A stretch of DNA of 64,000 nucleotides from Halobacteroides halobius DSM 5150 (GTDB lineage Bacteria > Bacillota > Halanaerobiia > Halobacteroidales > Halobacteroidaceae): contig NC_019978.1 in assembly GCF_000328625.1 (NCBI RefSeq), positions 1,860,001 to 1,924,000 of the forward strand, given 5' to 3'. Made by a program: the position numbers and the translations under genes. Shown here piece by piece: positions 28,738 through 37,972 of the stretch (the first letter of the stretch is position 1; each line of letters begins with the position of its first letter). Below the pieces are notes generated by a model that had not been told where the DNA came from, did no database searches, and was given only the letters and a program-made list of their open reading frames with translations.

Positions 28738-29448
28738 TTATTTATCATATAGTATCCTCCCACAACTATTACAGGTTACCACTTCTGCATTTCCTTCAAC
28801 TTTTTTAACTAATTTAATTGGCAAAGACATTCTACATCCCATACAATACCCATCCCTAAGAGCAACAACTGCTTTACCTGCCTTTTTCTCTTTTAAATGA
28901 TTATACTTAATTAATAATTGATCACCTAATTTTTCTTTTAACTCTTGTCGTTGTTGGTTAAACTTTATTAATTCTTCTTTTAACTCTTGTTTAGCACTTT
29001 CTTCTTCGTTTTGTAGTTTAAGTAACCGACTTTCATTTTCGGCTATCTTTTCTTTCAAACCTAGAATTTCTTCTTCTTTAGCTTCTTCTTGCATCATTAG
29101 ATCTAACAAATCCTCTTCTAACTCTTCTTTTTCTTCAGTAACTAAATCTAACTTATCAGTCAATTGCTCTAACTCTTTAGGACTGGAGTTTTCTCCACTA
29201 TATAGTTGTTTTTTATAATCTTTTTCTTTTCGCTCCAATCTAGCCTCTTCAAACTCAATATCTTTAACTTTATCTTGAATATCTCCAAGTTCATCTTTCT
29301 TATTTTGCTTTTCTTTCATTAACTTAGAAATAATTTGCTCTAAATTATCTGCCTCATTTAATACTGGTTTATTATCTTTTTTCTCTTGTAATTTTTCAAT
29401 TTGATCATCAATCTTTTGCAACTTATATAATAACTCTAATTTCTCCAC
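28738..29448 (-). CDS. Coiled-coil protein with C-terminal zinc ribbon
   Basis: A 236-residue protein. Residues about 5-185 form a long, highly charged coiled coil. The C-terminus is a four-cysteine zinc ribbon (GYCMGCRMSLP ... VTCNSCGRILY), the architecture of the zf-RING_7/YbgI-adjacent family found beside yqfO (Nif3-like) genes in many bacteria. Function is unknown; the ribbon suggests nucleic-acid binding. It starts at a GTG after AAGGGGGG, 28 bases beyond the terminator of yqfO, with no clear promoter, so it may depend on read-through. Confidence 0.8.
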   Translation of the reverse strand: MEKLELLYKLQKIDDQIEKLQEKKDNKPVLNEADNLEQIISKLMKEKQNKKDELGDIQDKVKDIEFEEARLERKEKDYKKQLYSGENSSPKELEQLTDKLDLVTEEKEELEEDLLDLMMQEEAKEEEILGLKEKIAENESRLLKLQNEEESAKQELKEELIKFNQQRQELKEKLGDQLLIKYNHLKEKKAGKAVVALRDGYCMGCRMSLPIKLVKKVEGNAEVVTCNSCGRILYDK

Positions 29449-29480
29449 TAAAAGCCCCCCTTAAAAATTATTAATCATAG

Positions 29481-29510
29481 AAAAAAGGTAGGCCACACCA
29501 TGACCTACCT
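29481..29510 (-). terminator. Terminator at the yqfO stop codon
   Basis: The minus strand has GGTAGGTCA/TGGCCTACC (one G-U pair) followed by TTTTTT. The stem begins inside the TAG stop of yqfO. Confidence 0.85.
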
Positions 29511-30627
29511 AAATTACCTGAAAAGGATTAGTATTAATATTAGATTCTATTACTTTTACTTCCATATTGTTAGCTGCTACTTCTTCTTTAAAATATTCTG
29601 CCAGTCCTTCTTTCATGATCTTTTCTGTTCCATAATGACCACCATCAATTAAATTCAAGTTTGCTTCTTCAGCCATTTGAGCTTGATGATATTTAATATC
29701 ACCCGTAACTAAAAGATCAGCCCCTTTACTAATTGCAGTTTGAATTAGATCAGCTCCACTACCACTACATAAAGCTACTTTCTTTACTTTAGAATTTAAA
29801 GTTCCTACAACCTTAATTTGTTCTAAATCTAACTCTTCTTTTACTAATTGAGCATATTCTCCTAGACTAATAGACTCTTTTAAGTGGCCTATTCTACCTA
29901 AACCTACAGTTGGCCCTTCTTTTGCAAGAGGATAAATATCATATGCAACTTCTTCATATGGATGAGCCTTAATCATCTTATCAATTGTCTTGTTTAATTG
30001 ACTTTCTAAAACAATAGTTTCTAGTTTGTATTCCTTAACTTGGTTTACTTCTCCTTTAGTACCCAAATAAGGATTAGTTCCTTCCAAAGGCTTAAATGTT
30101 CCTATTCCTGACTGTTGAAAAGTACAATGACTGTAATCACCAATATGACCTGCTCCTGCATCTGCTAGTGCCTCTCTAACTTCAGCTATTGCTGTTTCAG
30201 GAACAAATACTGCTATCTTTTTCAAATTCTCACTAGCAGTAACTTTTAATGGTTGTAGATTACTTACTCCAACCTGTTTTGCTAATAAATCATTTAAACC
30301 ATTAGATGCAATATCATAATTGGTATGAGCAACATAAATAGAAATATCTTCTTTAATTGCCTTTTTAATAATCTTACCTTGTGGAGTAGCAAAGTTAATA
30401 TTAGAGATCCCTTTAAAAATAAAAGGATGGTGGGTAACAATTAAATCTATGTCTGCTGCAATAGCTTCTTCTAACACATCATAATTAAGATCTAAAGCAA
30501 CTAATAATTTCTCTATAGTTTGGTTAATATCTCCTAACTGTAACCCAACATTATCCCACTCTGCAGCCAAATGTGGTGCAGCTAACTCTTCTATTAGATC
30601 AATTACTTGGTGTAACTTGACAGACAT
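29509..30627 (-). CDS. yqfO: Nif3/DUF34 metal-binding protein (YqfO type)
   Basis: Member of the Nif3-like family, often annotated GTP cyclohydrolase 1 type 2 homologue although the function is not established. At 372 residues it has the long form with a CutA/PII-like domain inserted between the two halves of the Nif3 fold, as in Bacillus YqfO. Metal-ligand segments are visible: IVTHHPFIFKG, VAHTNYD, LVTGDIKYHQAQ and IDGGHYGTE. It overlaps trmK by 25 bases, the common trmK-yqfO pair after sigA. Confidence 0.93.
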   Translation of the reverse strand: MSVKLHQVIDLIEELAAPHLAAEWDNVGLQLGDINQTIEKLLVALDLNYDVLEEAIAADIDLIVTHHPFIFKGISNINFATPQGKIIKKAIKEDISIYVAHTNYDIASNGLNDLLAKQVGVSNLQPLKVTASENLKKIAVFVPETAIAEVREALADAGAGHIGDYSHCTFQQSGIGTFKPLEGTNPYLGTKGEVNQVKEYKLETIVLESQLNKTIDKMIKAHPYEEVAYDIYPLAKEGPTVGLGRIGHLKESISLGEYAQLVKEELDLEQIKVVGTLNSKVKKVALCSGSGADLIQTAISKGADLLVTGDIKYHQAQMAEEANLNLIDGGHYGTEKIMKEGLAEYFKEEVAANNMEVKVIESNINTNPFQVI

Positions 30628-31301
30628 TTTTTAACCTCCTGCATTTTATCAATTTTACTCTTTAAATTAATTACTTTTGGGTGATCTGGTAATTCAACAG
30701 CAATATCTTTGATAATCTTTTGCCACTTTTCTTCTAAGTTATCTAAATATGTAGATAATAAAGGATCGCCCTTTTCTATTAGTTGAGGGCCAATCTCTAA
30801 TAAGAAACTATCTTCTAGCTTCATTGATCCAGGAGTAACAACAATAATTTGATAAAATTTATCATTATCTGCTACTAATGCTTCATTAATAATCTTAAAA
30901 TTATTATTAACTAACCACTTACGTAATGAACCAGCTCCCGCCATAGGCTGTAAAACAATTCTATCTAAACCTTGGGCCAAATCATAATCATCACCAATAA
31001 TTTGACGAATCGTTTGACCACCCATCCCAGCAATAATAGCTGTTTGCACTTCAGATTTACTCAATACCGAAAGACCGCAACCCAATCTAACATCAACCTT
31101 ATCTTCAACATCTGCTTGCCTAACATGCTCTAAAGCAGCTTGATATGGTGCTCGATTACAATCACTGGCAATTATCTTAGAACAATTAGTATTCTTAGCT
31201 AAATGAATGGGGATATAAGCATGATCGGTACCAATATCAACTATACTAGTTGGAAGTTCCAGCAAAGATACTATCTTTTTTAAACGTGGTGATAATTTCA
31301 T
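30603..31301 (-). CDS. trmK: tRNA (adenine(22)-N(1))-methyltransferase
   Basis: SAM-dependent enzyme that methylates A22 in tRNA. The 232-residue product has the Rossmann SAM motif (IVDIGTDHAYIPIHL), the GMGGQTIRQII motif, QPMAGAGSLRKWL and a C-terminal coiled segment, matching Bacillus TrmK (YqfN). The ATG start follows AAGGAG. Its end overlaps yqfO, implying coupled translation. It is downstream of rpoD but separated by a terminator. Confidence 0.95.
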   Translation of the reverse strand: MKLSPRLKKIVSLLELPTSIVDIGTDHAYIPIHLAKNTNCSKIIASDCNRAPYQAALEHVRQADVEDKVDVRLGCGLSVLSKSEVQTAIIAGMGGQTIRQIIGDDYDLAQGLDRIVLQPMAGAGSLRKWLVNNNFKIINEALVADNDKFYQIIVVTPGSMKLEDSFLLEIGPQLIEKGDPLLSTYLDNLEEKWQKIIKDIAVELPDHPKVINLKSKIDKMQEVKKCLSSYTK

Positions 31302-31430
31302 TACTTGCTCTACTCCTTATTATATTTAATATAAAATGACTAAAAAAATTCCTCTTATAGTTAATAATTTCTGGATAAAAAACTCTATTACCTTGCCCAA
31401 AACAAAATTTATTTGCAACAAATTATCATA

Positions 31431-31461
31431 AAAATAAAACTCCACCTATAATAGATGGAGT
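31431..31461 (-). terminator. rpoD terminator
   Basis: The minus strand has ACTCCATC/GGTGGAGT (one G-U pair) with a 7-base loop, then TTTATTTT, about 9 bases after the rpoD stop. Confidence 0.85.
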
Positions 31462-31469
31462 GATTATAA

Positions 31470-32594
31470 TTAACTCAAATAATCCTTCAATTTCTTACTT
31501 CTACTTGGATGTCTTAATTTACGTAAAGCTTTAGCCTCAATTTGACGAATCCGTTCTCTAGTCACACCAAATTCTTTCCCTACTTCTTCTAAAGTCCGAG
31601 AACGCCCATCTCCAATGCCGAATCTAAGCTCTAAAACTCGTTTTTCTCGATCAGTTAAACTATCCATTACACCATCCAATTGCTCTTTTAATAACATTCG
31701 TGAAGCTGCTGCGGCAGGTTCAGGAGATTTCTCATCTTCTACAAAGTCACCTAAATAACTATCTTCTTCCTCTCCTATAGGAGTCTCTAATGATACAGGT
31801 TCTTGAGCAATCTTTTTAATTTCTTGTACTTTTTCTGGATTTAAATCCATTTCTTCAGCAATTTCTTCATCTGTGGGCTCACGACCTAATTCCTGAACTA
31901 AATGTCTTGTTACTCTAATTAATTTATTAATTGTTTCTACCATATGCACCGGAACTCGAATTGTTCGAGCTTGGTCTGCAATAGAACGAGTAATAGCTTG
32001 TCTAATCCACCATGTTGCATAGGTACTAAATTTATATCCTTTAGTATAATCAAACTTTTCTACTGCCTTAATCAACCCTAAATTACCTTCCTGAATTAAA
32101 TCTAAAAATAACATTCCACGACCAACATATTTTTTAGCAATACTAACTACTAACCTTAAGTTAGCTGCCGCTAATTTTTGCTTAGCGTATTCCTCTCCTT
32201 CATCTTTCCTTCTAGCTAACTCTTTTTCTTCATCTGCATCTAATAATGGAACCTTACCAATCTCTTTTAGATACATTTTTACAGGATCATCAATCCCTGC
32301 CGCATCTGGAACCCCAAAATCTATCTGACTAAAATCAAATTCATCTTCATCTTCTTCCGAGTTCTCTTTATCTTTGCTATCACTATTTGACTTATTTTCT
32401 TCGTCAGCGTCTTCACTTACTACATCTATCCCTTCAGCAGCAAGTATATCATGTATCTCTTCCATTTGATCTGAATTTAAATCTACATCTGATAATATTT
32501 CCTCTACTTCCTCTTCTGTTAACTCACCTTTTTCTCTTCCTTTATTTAACAAACTACTAATTTCTTCTTGCATTGCCTGTTGTTGAACAGCCAT
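31470..32594 (-). CDS. rpoD: Primary RNA polymerase sigma factor (sigma-A)
   Basis: Housekeeping sigma factor. The 374-residue product has an N-terminal region 1.1 with an acidic linker ([20 protein letters not shown]), then regions 1.2-2 ([43 protein letters not shown] for the -10), region 3 and region 4.2 ([30 protein letters not shown], broken here across two helices) for the -35. It starts directly after the dnaG stop with AAGGAGGGG inside dnaG, so the two are translationally coupled. Confidence 0.98.
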   Translation of the reverse strand: MAVQQQAMQEEISSLLNKGREKGELTEEEVEEILSDVDLNSDQMEEIHDILAAEGIDVVSEDADEENKSNSDSKDKENSEEDEDEFDFSQIDFGVPDAAGIDDPVKMYLKEIGKVPLLDADEEKELARRKDEGEEYAKQKLAAANLRLVVSIAKKYVGRGMLFLDLIQEGNLGLIKAVEKFDYTKGYKFSTYATWWIRQAITRSIADQARTIRVPVHMVETINKLIRVTRHLVQELGREPTDEEIAEEMDLNPEKVQEIKKIAQEPVSLETPIGEEEDSYLGDFVEDEKSPEPAAAASRMLLKEQLDGVMDSLTDREKRVLELRFGIGDGRSRTLEEVGKEFGVTRERIRQIEAKALRKLRHPSRSKKLKDYLS

Positions 32595-34433
32595 TTAATT
32601 CCCCTCCTTTCTTAATAAACCTTGATATTTTTGGTATTCTTGTAATAACTGATCTAATTTACTAAATTCATTCTCTCTTTCAGCTTGCTTAATCCTTTGG
32701 TCTAAATTATCAATTTTCATTCTAAATTGATGCTCCTTTACCTTACTTATATGATCAAAAAACATTTTATCTAAATCCCCACTAACTACATCTTGTATCG
32801 AAAGCCTAAGTAACAATTTTTTTATTTCTTGATCGTTTATTTCCTCTAATAAATCATCTACCTTAAAATCTGTGTTAGCCTCATAAAACCTATAAATCAA
32901 AGCTATGATTTGGCGATATTTATCATCAATAAATTCATCTGGCTTTAATCTCTGTTTTAACTTAGGAATAAATTCATGATGATTAATAATTATTTGAATT
33001 AAACCCTTAATTGCACTATCATAACCACTTGTTTGAGATTTATCTAGCTCTTTTTTTAAATCATTAGTATTATTATACCTATTTTTACTCTTTATATCCT
33101 TATTCCCCTGAACTTTATACTTCCTATATTTATTAAGTTCTCTTTTTAATACCCCAATATTCTTTTCTTTAATACCTAACTTTTCTGCTACAAATCCTAA
33201 GTATTCATCTCGTTCAATTTCAATCTCAATCTGATTTAAAACTGGTAAAACATTCTTGAAAGCAGCTACCTTATCATCTATATCTTTAAATCTTTTCTCT
33301 GGTAATATACTATTTATTTTAAATTCAATTAATGGAACTGCTTGCTCAATCAATTCTTTAAACTTACTTGGCCCATTTTCATTGATAACTTCATCTGGAT
33401 CCTGACCAATAGGCAATTGAATAACTTCTACAACTAATCCTTCCTTTTTTAAAATATCTAATCCTCTTAGCGTTGCCTTAGCACCTGCAGTATCAGCATC
33501 ATAAGCAATATAAACTTTTTCTGCATATCTATGCAACAATTTGGCTTGTTCTTTAGTTAAGGAAGTACCTAGTGAAGCAACAACATTCTTAATTCCTGCT
33601 TGATAAGCAGTAATTACATCCGTATATCCTTCAAATATTATTGCTTCCTCCTTTTTTCTAATTGTTCTTTTAGCCAAATTAAGTCCGTACAAATGATGAC
33701 TTTTATCAAAAATTGGTGTCTCAGGCGAATTAAGATACTTTGGTTTATCATCTGAACTTAATACTCTACCTCCAAACCCTATAGGTTGTCCTCGGTGATC
33801 AAAGATTGTAAAGATTATCCGATTTCTAAATCGATCATAATAACCAGAAGAGTTTTTGCGAGGAATTACCAAACCTGATTTAGCTAATATTTCTTTGGAA
33901 TAATCCTTGCGACTTAAAAATTTATATAACTGCTCCCATCTATCAGGGGCAAACCCTAATCTGAATTTCTTAATTGTTTCCTCATTAAAGCCGCGGTCTA
34001 AAAAATATTGATGGCCTTGATTCCCGACCTCTGATTCTAATAATAAATAATGATAAAATTTAGTAGCTAACTTATGAACTGCAAAAATTTGCTGCTTTTT
34101 ATTCCTACGCCTTTTGTCTTGAGAAGAGTCCCTTGTAGGTAAATCAATATCAGCTTTATTAGCTAAATACTCGACAGTCTCTATAAAATTCAACCCTTCA
34201 AGCCCCATTACAAAATTAAAGATATTTCCTCCTTCTCCACAGCCAAAACAATAATATAATTGTCGATCAGGATTAACATTAAATGAAGGAGTCTTTTCAT
34301 TATGAAAAGGACATAAACCTATATAACTATTTCCCTGTTCTTTTAATTTCGTATACTCAGCAGCAACATCAACTAAATCATTGCTATACCTAATTTTTTC
34401 TATTAGATCTTCACTATAATAACCATGCCCCAA
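32595..34433 (-). CDS. dnaG: DNA primase
   Basis: Makes RNA primers at the replication fork. The 612-residue product has a CHC2 zinc finger (CPFHNEKTPSF ... YYCFGCG), the TOPRIM catalytic region (IIFEGYTDVI, VYIAYDADTAG) and a C-terminal helicase-interaction domain. The start is a TTG 8 bases after AGGGTG; no nearby ATG is in frame. No rpsU gene precedes it, so the classical rpsU-dnaG-rpoD operon is represented only by dnaG-rpoD. Confidence 0.97.
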   Translation of the reverse strand: MGHGYYSEDLIEKIRYSNDLVDVAAEYTKLKEQGNSYIGLCPFHNEKTPSFNVNPDRQLYYCFGCGEGGNIFNFVMGLEGLNFIETVEYLANKADIDLPTRDSSQDKRRRNKKQQIFAVHKLATKFYHYLLLESEVGNQGHQYFLDRGFNEETIKKFRLGFAPDRWEQLYKFLSRKDYSKEILAKSGLVIPRKNSSGYYDRFRNRIIFTIFDHRGQPIGFGGRVLSSDDKPKYLNSPETPIFDKSHHLYGLNLAKRTIRKKEEAIIFEGYTDVITAYQAGIKNVVASLGTSLTKEQAKLLHRYAEKVYIAYDADTAGAKATLRGLDILKKEGLVVEVIQLPIGQDPDEVINENGPSKFKELIEQAVPLIEFKINSILPEKRFKDIDDKVAAFKNVLPVLNQIEIEIERDEYLGFVAEKLGIKEKNIGVLKRELNKYRKYKVQGNKDIKSKNRYNNTNDLKKELDKSQTSGYDSAIKGLIQIIINHHEFIPKLKQRLKPDEFIDDKYRQIIALIYRFYEANTDFKVDDLLEEINDQEIKKLLLRLSIQDVVSGDLDKMFFDHISKVKEHQFRMKIDNLDQRIKQAERENEFSKLDQLLQEYQKYQGLLRKEGN

Positions 34434-34772
34434 AATGATTCACCCTTTAATAACTATTATCCCCTAAACTTCCTCCTTTATAAATTAACAACAAACTATT
34501 ATTGACTATAATATCCGCAGCATTAAAAGTTTTTCGACAATAAAAAACAAATTCCTGCTTAAAATCAGAAAAATATTATCTTAACATTCCTATTCACTAT
34601 AGTTATACCTAATAATACTACTTTGTACTCACTTTATAATGAAAATTTAATTTATCTTTCAACACGATTTATCATCAAGAACTATTTTCTGCTATTATAT
34701 TTACTGTTATATAATAATTACAAGATAACAACCTAAAAATCCTGCACCAAATAATAATTTAAATTATAAATT
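34434..34772 (-). promoter_or_regulatory. AT-rich gap before dnaG with possible promoters
   Basis: No gene is seen in these 340 bases. On the minus strand two weak promoter-like pairs occur, TTGTAA-18-TATAAT (near 34690..34720) and TTGAAA-18-TATAAA (near 34634..34664), either of which could drive dnaG-rpoD. An AAAGGAGGAAG at about 34475..34490 looks like a ribosome site but leads to no reading frame longer than a few codons. Confidence 0.4.
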
Positions 34773-34799
34773 AAAAATCCTAGGTTAATAACCTAGGAT
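34773..34799 (-). terminator. Terminator after the half-length PpsR gene
   Basis: The minus strand has the perfect stem ATCCTAGGTT/AACCTAGGAT followed by TTTTT, 6 bases after the stop. Confidence 0.9.
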
Positions 34800-34805
34800 A
34801 ATATA

Positions 34806-35279
34806 CTATTTATTTCTATAAAGCTCTTTAACTTGAAAGGCTAACTTTTCAATTCGCTTATCCGTTACATTAATAATTGGAGATCTTAATTTATTCATTA
34901 CTCGTTGAGCATACTCCAATTCATATCTAATCCGATCATCAGTTACATATTCAACATCAAGCCCTAATCCTAAATCTAACAACTTTCTTTTACGATGTTT
35001 CTTTAAACTATCTTCATCAATTGTTAAACCAATAATCTTAGCTTTATAATCAATTAATTTCTCTCGTCCAAAATCTAATTCCGGAACTAAAGGTAAATTA
35101 GCTGCCTTATAACCTTGGTATCCTAAATATAAAGCTAAAGGGGTCTTAGCAGTACCAGAAGCCCCAACTAGAATAATATCTGCTTTATCTAACCTGGTCC
35201 AGTCAAACCTATCATCAGCAGCCACAACAAACTCCATTGCTTGAATTTTACTCTGATAATCTACTTTTAATTTAGCCAT
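34806..35279 (-). CDS. Half-length PpsR paralogue (C-terminal kinase/phosphorylase half only)
   Basis: This 157-residue protein matches only the C-terminal half of the full-length PpsR encoded just upstream. Shared are the P-loop region (ADIILVGASGTAKTPLALYL versus ADIILIGVSRTSKTPVSMYL), GLTIDEDSLKKHRKRKL, and a final YELEYAQRVM/INVTDKRIEKLA segment. The whole N-terminal half is missing. Two normally conserved residues differ: the P-loop Arg is Gly, and the Asp of the C-terminal DVT motif is Asn. The gene has its own AGGAGG site, an ATG-ATG start (second chosen) and a terminator, and no internal stops, so it appears to be a maintained gene and not debris. Function is unknown. Confidence 0.8.
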   Translation of the reverse strand: MAKLKVDYQSKIQAMEFVVAADDRFDWTRLDKADIILVGASGTAKTPLALYLGYQGYKAANLPLVPELDFGREKLIDYKAKIIGLTIDEDSLKKHRKRKLLDLGLGLDVEYVTDDRIRYELEYAQRVMNKLRSPIINVTDKRIEKLAFQVKELYRNK

Positions 35280-35332
35280 CATTTATACCTCCTATCCAAA
35301 ATAATTTTATTCTTGGATAACAGAGGTTATTA

Positions 35333-36136
35333 TTAAAATTTAGCTATTATTTGATTAGCTATATCTTCAACTGCTACATTAGTTACATCAATTCTTTTAC
35401 ATCCTATATCATCCATAATCTCTTGAGCATAATTTAATTCTTCTTTAATTCTTTTAATTTTAGTATAACCACTCTTAGAATCAAACTCCATAAGATCCAA
35501 CCGGTGCTGTCTTATCTTTTGTAGAGATCCTGCCTTAATTGTCAAGCCTACTATCTTATTAGAATTTACCTCATGTAGCTCCTGAGGTAATGATACTTCA
35601 GGAGCTAGAGAAATAGTAGCTACTTTATAGTTTTGATTAGCTAAATACATACTTACAGGTGTTTTAGAAGTTCTAGAAACCCCAATTAATATAATATCTG
35701 CTTTCTTTAATTTATTTAAATCTTTCCCATCATCACATCTAGAGTTAAAATCAATACACTTCATTTTCTCCATAACTCCATGATCAAGATTATAACTAAG
35801 TCCTACTTCTAATTGAGGTTGTTGATTTAAAATTTGTGAAAATTGATTCATAAATGGACCTAGTATATCCATAGTTGGTATATCATATTTATTCGCTTGA
35901 TTCTCTAAATAATCACATAACTCTGGTAAAACTAAAGTATAAGCTAAAATCACCTTTTTTTCTTCTTTAGCTTGATTAATTATCTCAGTTAGTCTACTTA
36001 TAGTAGATACATTATTAAACTTCTTAGTTTCTATATGTCCCATATCAAATTGAATAGATACTGAATTAATTACAGTTTCAGCTGTCTTACCTGTAAAATC
36101 AGATATTAAAAATACAATAAAATCACCATTATGCAC
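35333..36136 (-). CDS. ppsR: PpsR/PDRP: pyruvate, phosphate dikinase regulatory kinase/phosphorylase
   Basis: Bifunctional regulator (DUF299) that inactivates pyruvate, phosphate dikinase or PEP synthase by ADP-dependent phosphorylation and reactivates it by phosphorolysis. The 267-residue product has the N-terminal FLISDFTGKTAETV, the central GPFMNQFSQIL segment, the P-loop IGVSRTSKTPVSMYLA and the C-terminal RIDVTNVAVEDIA. The start is a GTG 10 bases after GGAGGG. In-frame codons up to 26 earlier give an atypical leader and are rejected. It lies directly after ccpN, as yqfL follows yqzB in Bacillus, linking it to gluconeogenesis control. Confidence 0.93.
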   Translation of the reverse strand: MHNGDFIVFLISDFTGKTAETVINSVSIQFDMGHIETKKFNNVSTISRLTEIINQAKEEKKVILAYTLVLPELCDYLENQANKYDIPTMDILGPFMNQFSQILNQQPQLEVGLSYNLDHGVMEKMKCIDFNSRCDDGKDLNKLKKADIILIGVSRTSKTPVSMYLANQNYKVATISLAPEVSLPQELHEVNSNKIVGLTIKAGSLQKIRQHRLDLMEFDSKSGYTKIKRIKEELNYAQEIMDDIGCKRIDVTNVAVEDIANQIIAKF

Positions 36137-36152
36137 TTTAATTATTCCCTCC

Positions 36153-36800
36153 TTATATATCCAACCTAAAATCAACAAAAACTCTAGTAATATTAGTCTT
36201 ACTAACCTTTCCAATTACCTTTAATCTTTCTTTAGAATCTTTTTTTATTTTTTTAACAACAGGTATAACATCAATTTCATAGTCTATAATTTTTTTCGCT
36301 GCTTCAAAAACCGTATCATCATCTGTAATAGTGATAATATGTGACATTCTTGTCATTGCCACACTAACAGGAATTTGATTAATATTTGTCTCCCCGATTG
36401 TCATTTTTAATAAATCTTTTCTAGAGACAACTCCTACTAGTGCTTCATTACTATCTATTATAAAAACAGAACCAACATCCTCTAAAAAAAGTGTCACTAT
36501 TGCATCATAAATAGAATTCTCTTCTTCTTTAATTACCACAGGTGCTGATTTTATTTCTTTAACTTTTTTGTTATATAACTCATCAAACTCTTTTAAATAA
36601 GAATTATCCTGAGCATGGAAATATCCTACTTTGGGTTTAGCATTTAATATGTTAGCCATTGTTAAAACTGATAAATCTGACCTTAAAGCCCCTCTAGTTA
36701 AATCTAGCTTTTTAGCTATCTCTTTACTAGGTATAGGTTCATTTTTTTTTACAATTTCAATTATTTTTTTCTGTCGCTCACTTAAATTAATTGTAATCAC
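36153..36800 (-). CDS. ccpN: CcpN-type HTH/CBS-domain repressor
   Basis: Transcription repressor of gluconeogenic genes (gapB and pckA in Bacillus), sensing nucleotides through CBS domains. The 215-residue product has a DeoR/GntR-like helix-turn-helix (IPSKEIAKKLDLTRGALRSDL) followed by two CBS domains (about 75-205; VFIIDSNEALVGVVSRKDLL, DVIPVVKK). The start is unusual. The first in-frame GTG overlaps the AGGGAG ribosome site, and the best-spaced codon is an ATT at 36789..36791. It overlaps ppsR's upstream region slightly, as an operon head. Confidence 0.92.
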   Translation of the reverse strand: MITINLSERQKKIIEIVKKNEPIPSKEIAKKLDLTRGALRSDLSVLTMANILNAKPKVGYFHAQDNSYLKEFDELYNKKVKEIKSAPVVIKEEENSIYDAIVTLFLEDVGSVFIIDSNEALVGVVSRKDLLKMTIGETNINQIPVSVAMTRMSHIITITDDDTVFEAAKKIIDYEIDVIPVVKKIKKDSKERLKVIGKVSKTNITRVFVDFRLDI

Positions 36801-36843
36801 TCCCTTGAAGATGGAGAATACTATCTATTTAGTCATCATATTT

Positions 36844-36872
36844 ATTATAGCAAATAATAATTAAGATCAAAA
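36844..36872 (-). promoter_or_regulatory. Extended -10 promoter for ccpN-ppsR
   Basis: The minus strand has TGCTATAAT (perfect extended -10) with a weak TTTTGA 17 bases upstream, 44 bases before ccpN. Confidence 0.65.
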
Positions 36873-36883
36873 GTTAAATACCT

Positions 36884-36918
36884 AAAATTAAATCCCCTGA
36901 TTAAAATATCCAGGGGAA
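36884..36918 (-). terminator. glpX terminator
   Basis: The minus strand has TCCCCTG/CAGGGGA with an AT-rich loop, followed by TTTAATTTT, 28 bases after the glpX stop. Confidence 0.8.
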
Positions 36919-36945
36919 ACCTTTCAGTACCTATTTATAAAAAAT

Positions 36946-37911
36946 TCAACCACATAGTTGGGCAGTAATCGAAGCTTGATTATGATTAGTTCTTAACTCC
37001 CGTATCGCTCCTGCTTGGTCTGTCTGGCTATTCATAACCAAAGAATGAGTTTGACCTTCTTGTACCCCAACTAATATTTCACCATTGGTTATCCCCGTCA
37101 TAGAAAAAATAATATCCTCACCTTGGACTAAATCATTAAGTTTAAATATCTGATCAATATCATCAATTCCCATCTGTAAAGCCTCTTTAACTTCAGCTTG
37201 ATTAACAGGACATAATTGTGCTTGCATATCACCACCTAAACATTTTAAAGCCGCTGCTGTTAACACTCCTTCAGGGGCCCCTCCAACCCCCATTAATACA
37301 TCTGTTGTCATATCATCTAATGCTGTAGCAATTCCACCACCTACATCAACTGCATTAATTAATTTAACTCTCGCCCCAACATTTCTTACCTCTGTAATTA
37401 AATTTCTATGACGTTCTCTATCTAAAATAGCTACTGTTAGTCTAGAAACCTTAACTCCTTTAGCTTTAGCTATGGCTTTTAAATTATCAGTTGGCGTAGC
37501 TTCTAAATCAATTACTCCTTTAGCCTCAGGGCCAACTGCAATCTTCTTCATGTACATATCAGGAGCTTTAAGCAAATTACCTTCTCTAGCTGCTGCAACT
37601 ACTGCTAAAGCATTAGATAATCCTCCTGCTACTAAACTTGTGCCTTCTATTGGATCAACTGCTATATCTAATTTATTAGACCCGCCCGAACCAACTTTTT
37701 CACCCGTATATAACATTGGCGCTTCGTCTTTAGCTCCCTCACCAATTACTACTTCACCACTAATATTGATTGTAGCAAAGGTCTTTCTCATTGCATTAAC
37801 AGCAGCCTGGTCAGCAGCAATTTTATCTCCTTTACCAATTAACTCTACCGTAGATAATGCTGCCTGCTCAGTTACTCTAACAAAATCTAAAGCTAATCGA
37901 TCCATATCCAC
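36946..37911 (-). CDS. glpX: Class II fructose-1,6-bisphosphatase
   Basis: Hydrolyses fructose-1,6-bisphosphate in gluconeogenesis. The 321-residue product has the GlpX signatures: GKGDKIAADQAAVNAMR, VVIGEGAKDEAPMLYTGE, DPIEGTSLVAGG, and the C-terminal GGAPEGVLTAAALKCLGGDMQ. The start is a GTG about 7 bases after GGAG. It sits between an ankyrin gene and ccpN, next to two genes that control the same pathway. The position is not that of Bacillus. Confidence 0.96.
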   Translation of the reverse strand: MDMDRLALDFVRVTEQAALSTVELIGKGDKIAADQAAVNAMRKTFATINISGEVVIGEGAKDEAPMLYTGEKVGSGGSNKLDIAVDPIEGTSLVAGGLSNALAVVAAAREGNLLKAPDMYMKKIAVGPEAKGVIDLEATPTDNLKAIAKAKGVKVSRLTVAILDRERHRNLITEVRNVGARVKLINAVDVGGGIATALDDMTTDVLMGVGGAPEGVLTAAALKCLGGDMQAQLCPVNQAEVKEALQMGIDDIDQIFKLNDLVQGEDIIFSMTGITNGEILVGVQEGQTHSLVMNSQTDQAGAIRELRTNHNQASITAQLCG

Positions 37912-37972
37912 TCATCAACTCCTCTACAATTTTAAGTTTGGCTTAAATTTAGATTTTACTCTCTTCTCAATT

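Noticed and set aside
34434-34772. Leader peptide after AAAGGAGGAAG upstream of dnaG
   Set aside because: The frames after it stop within a few codons and no start codon is well placed.
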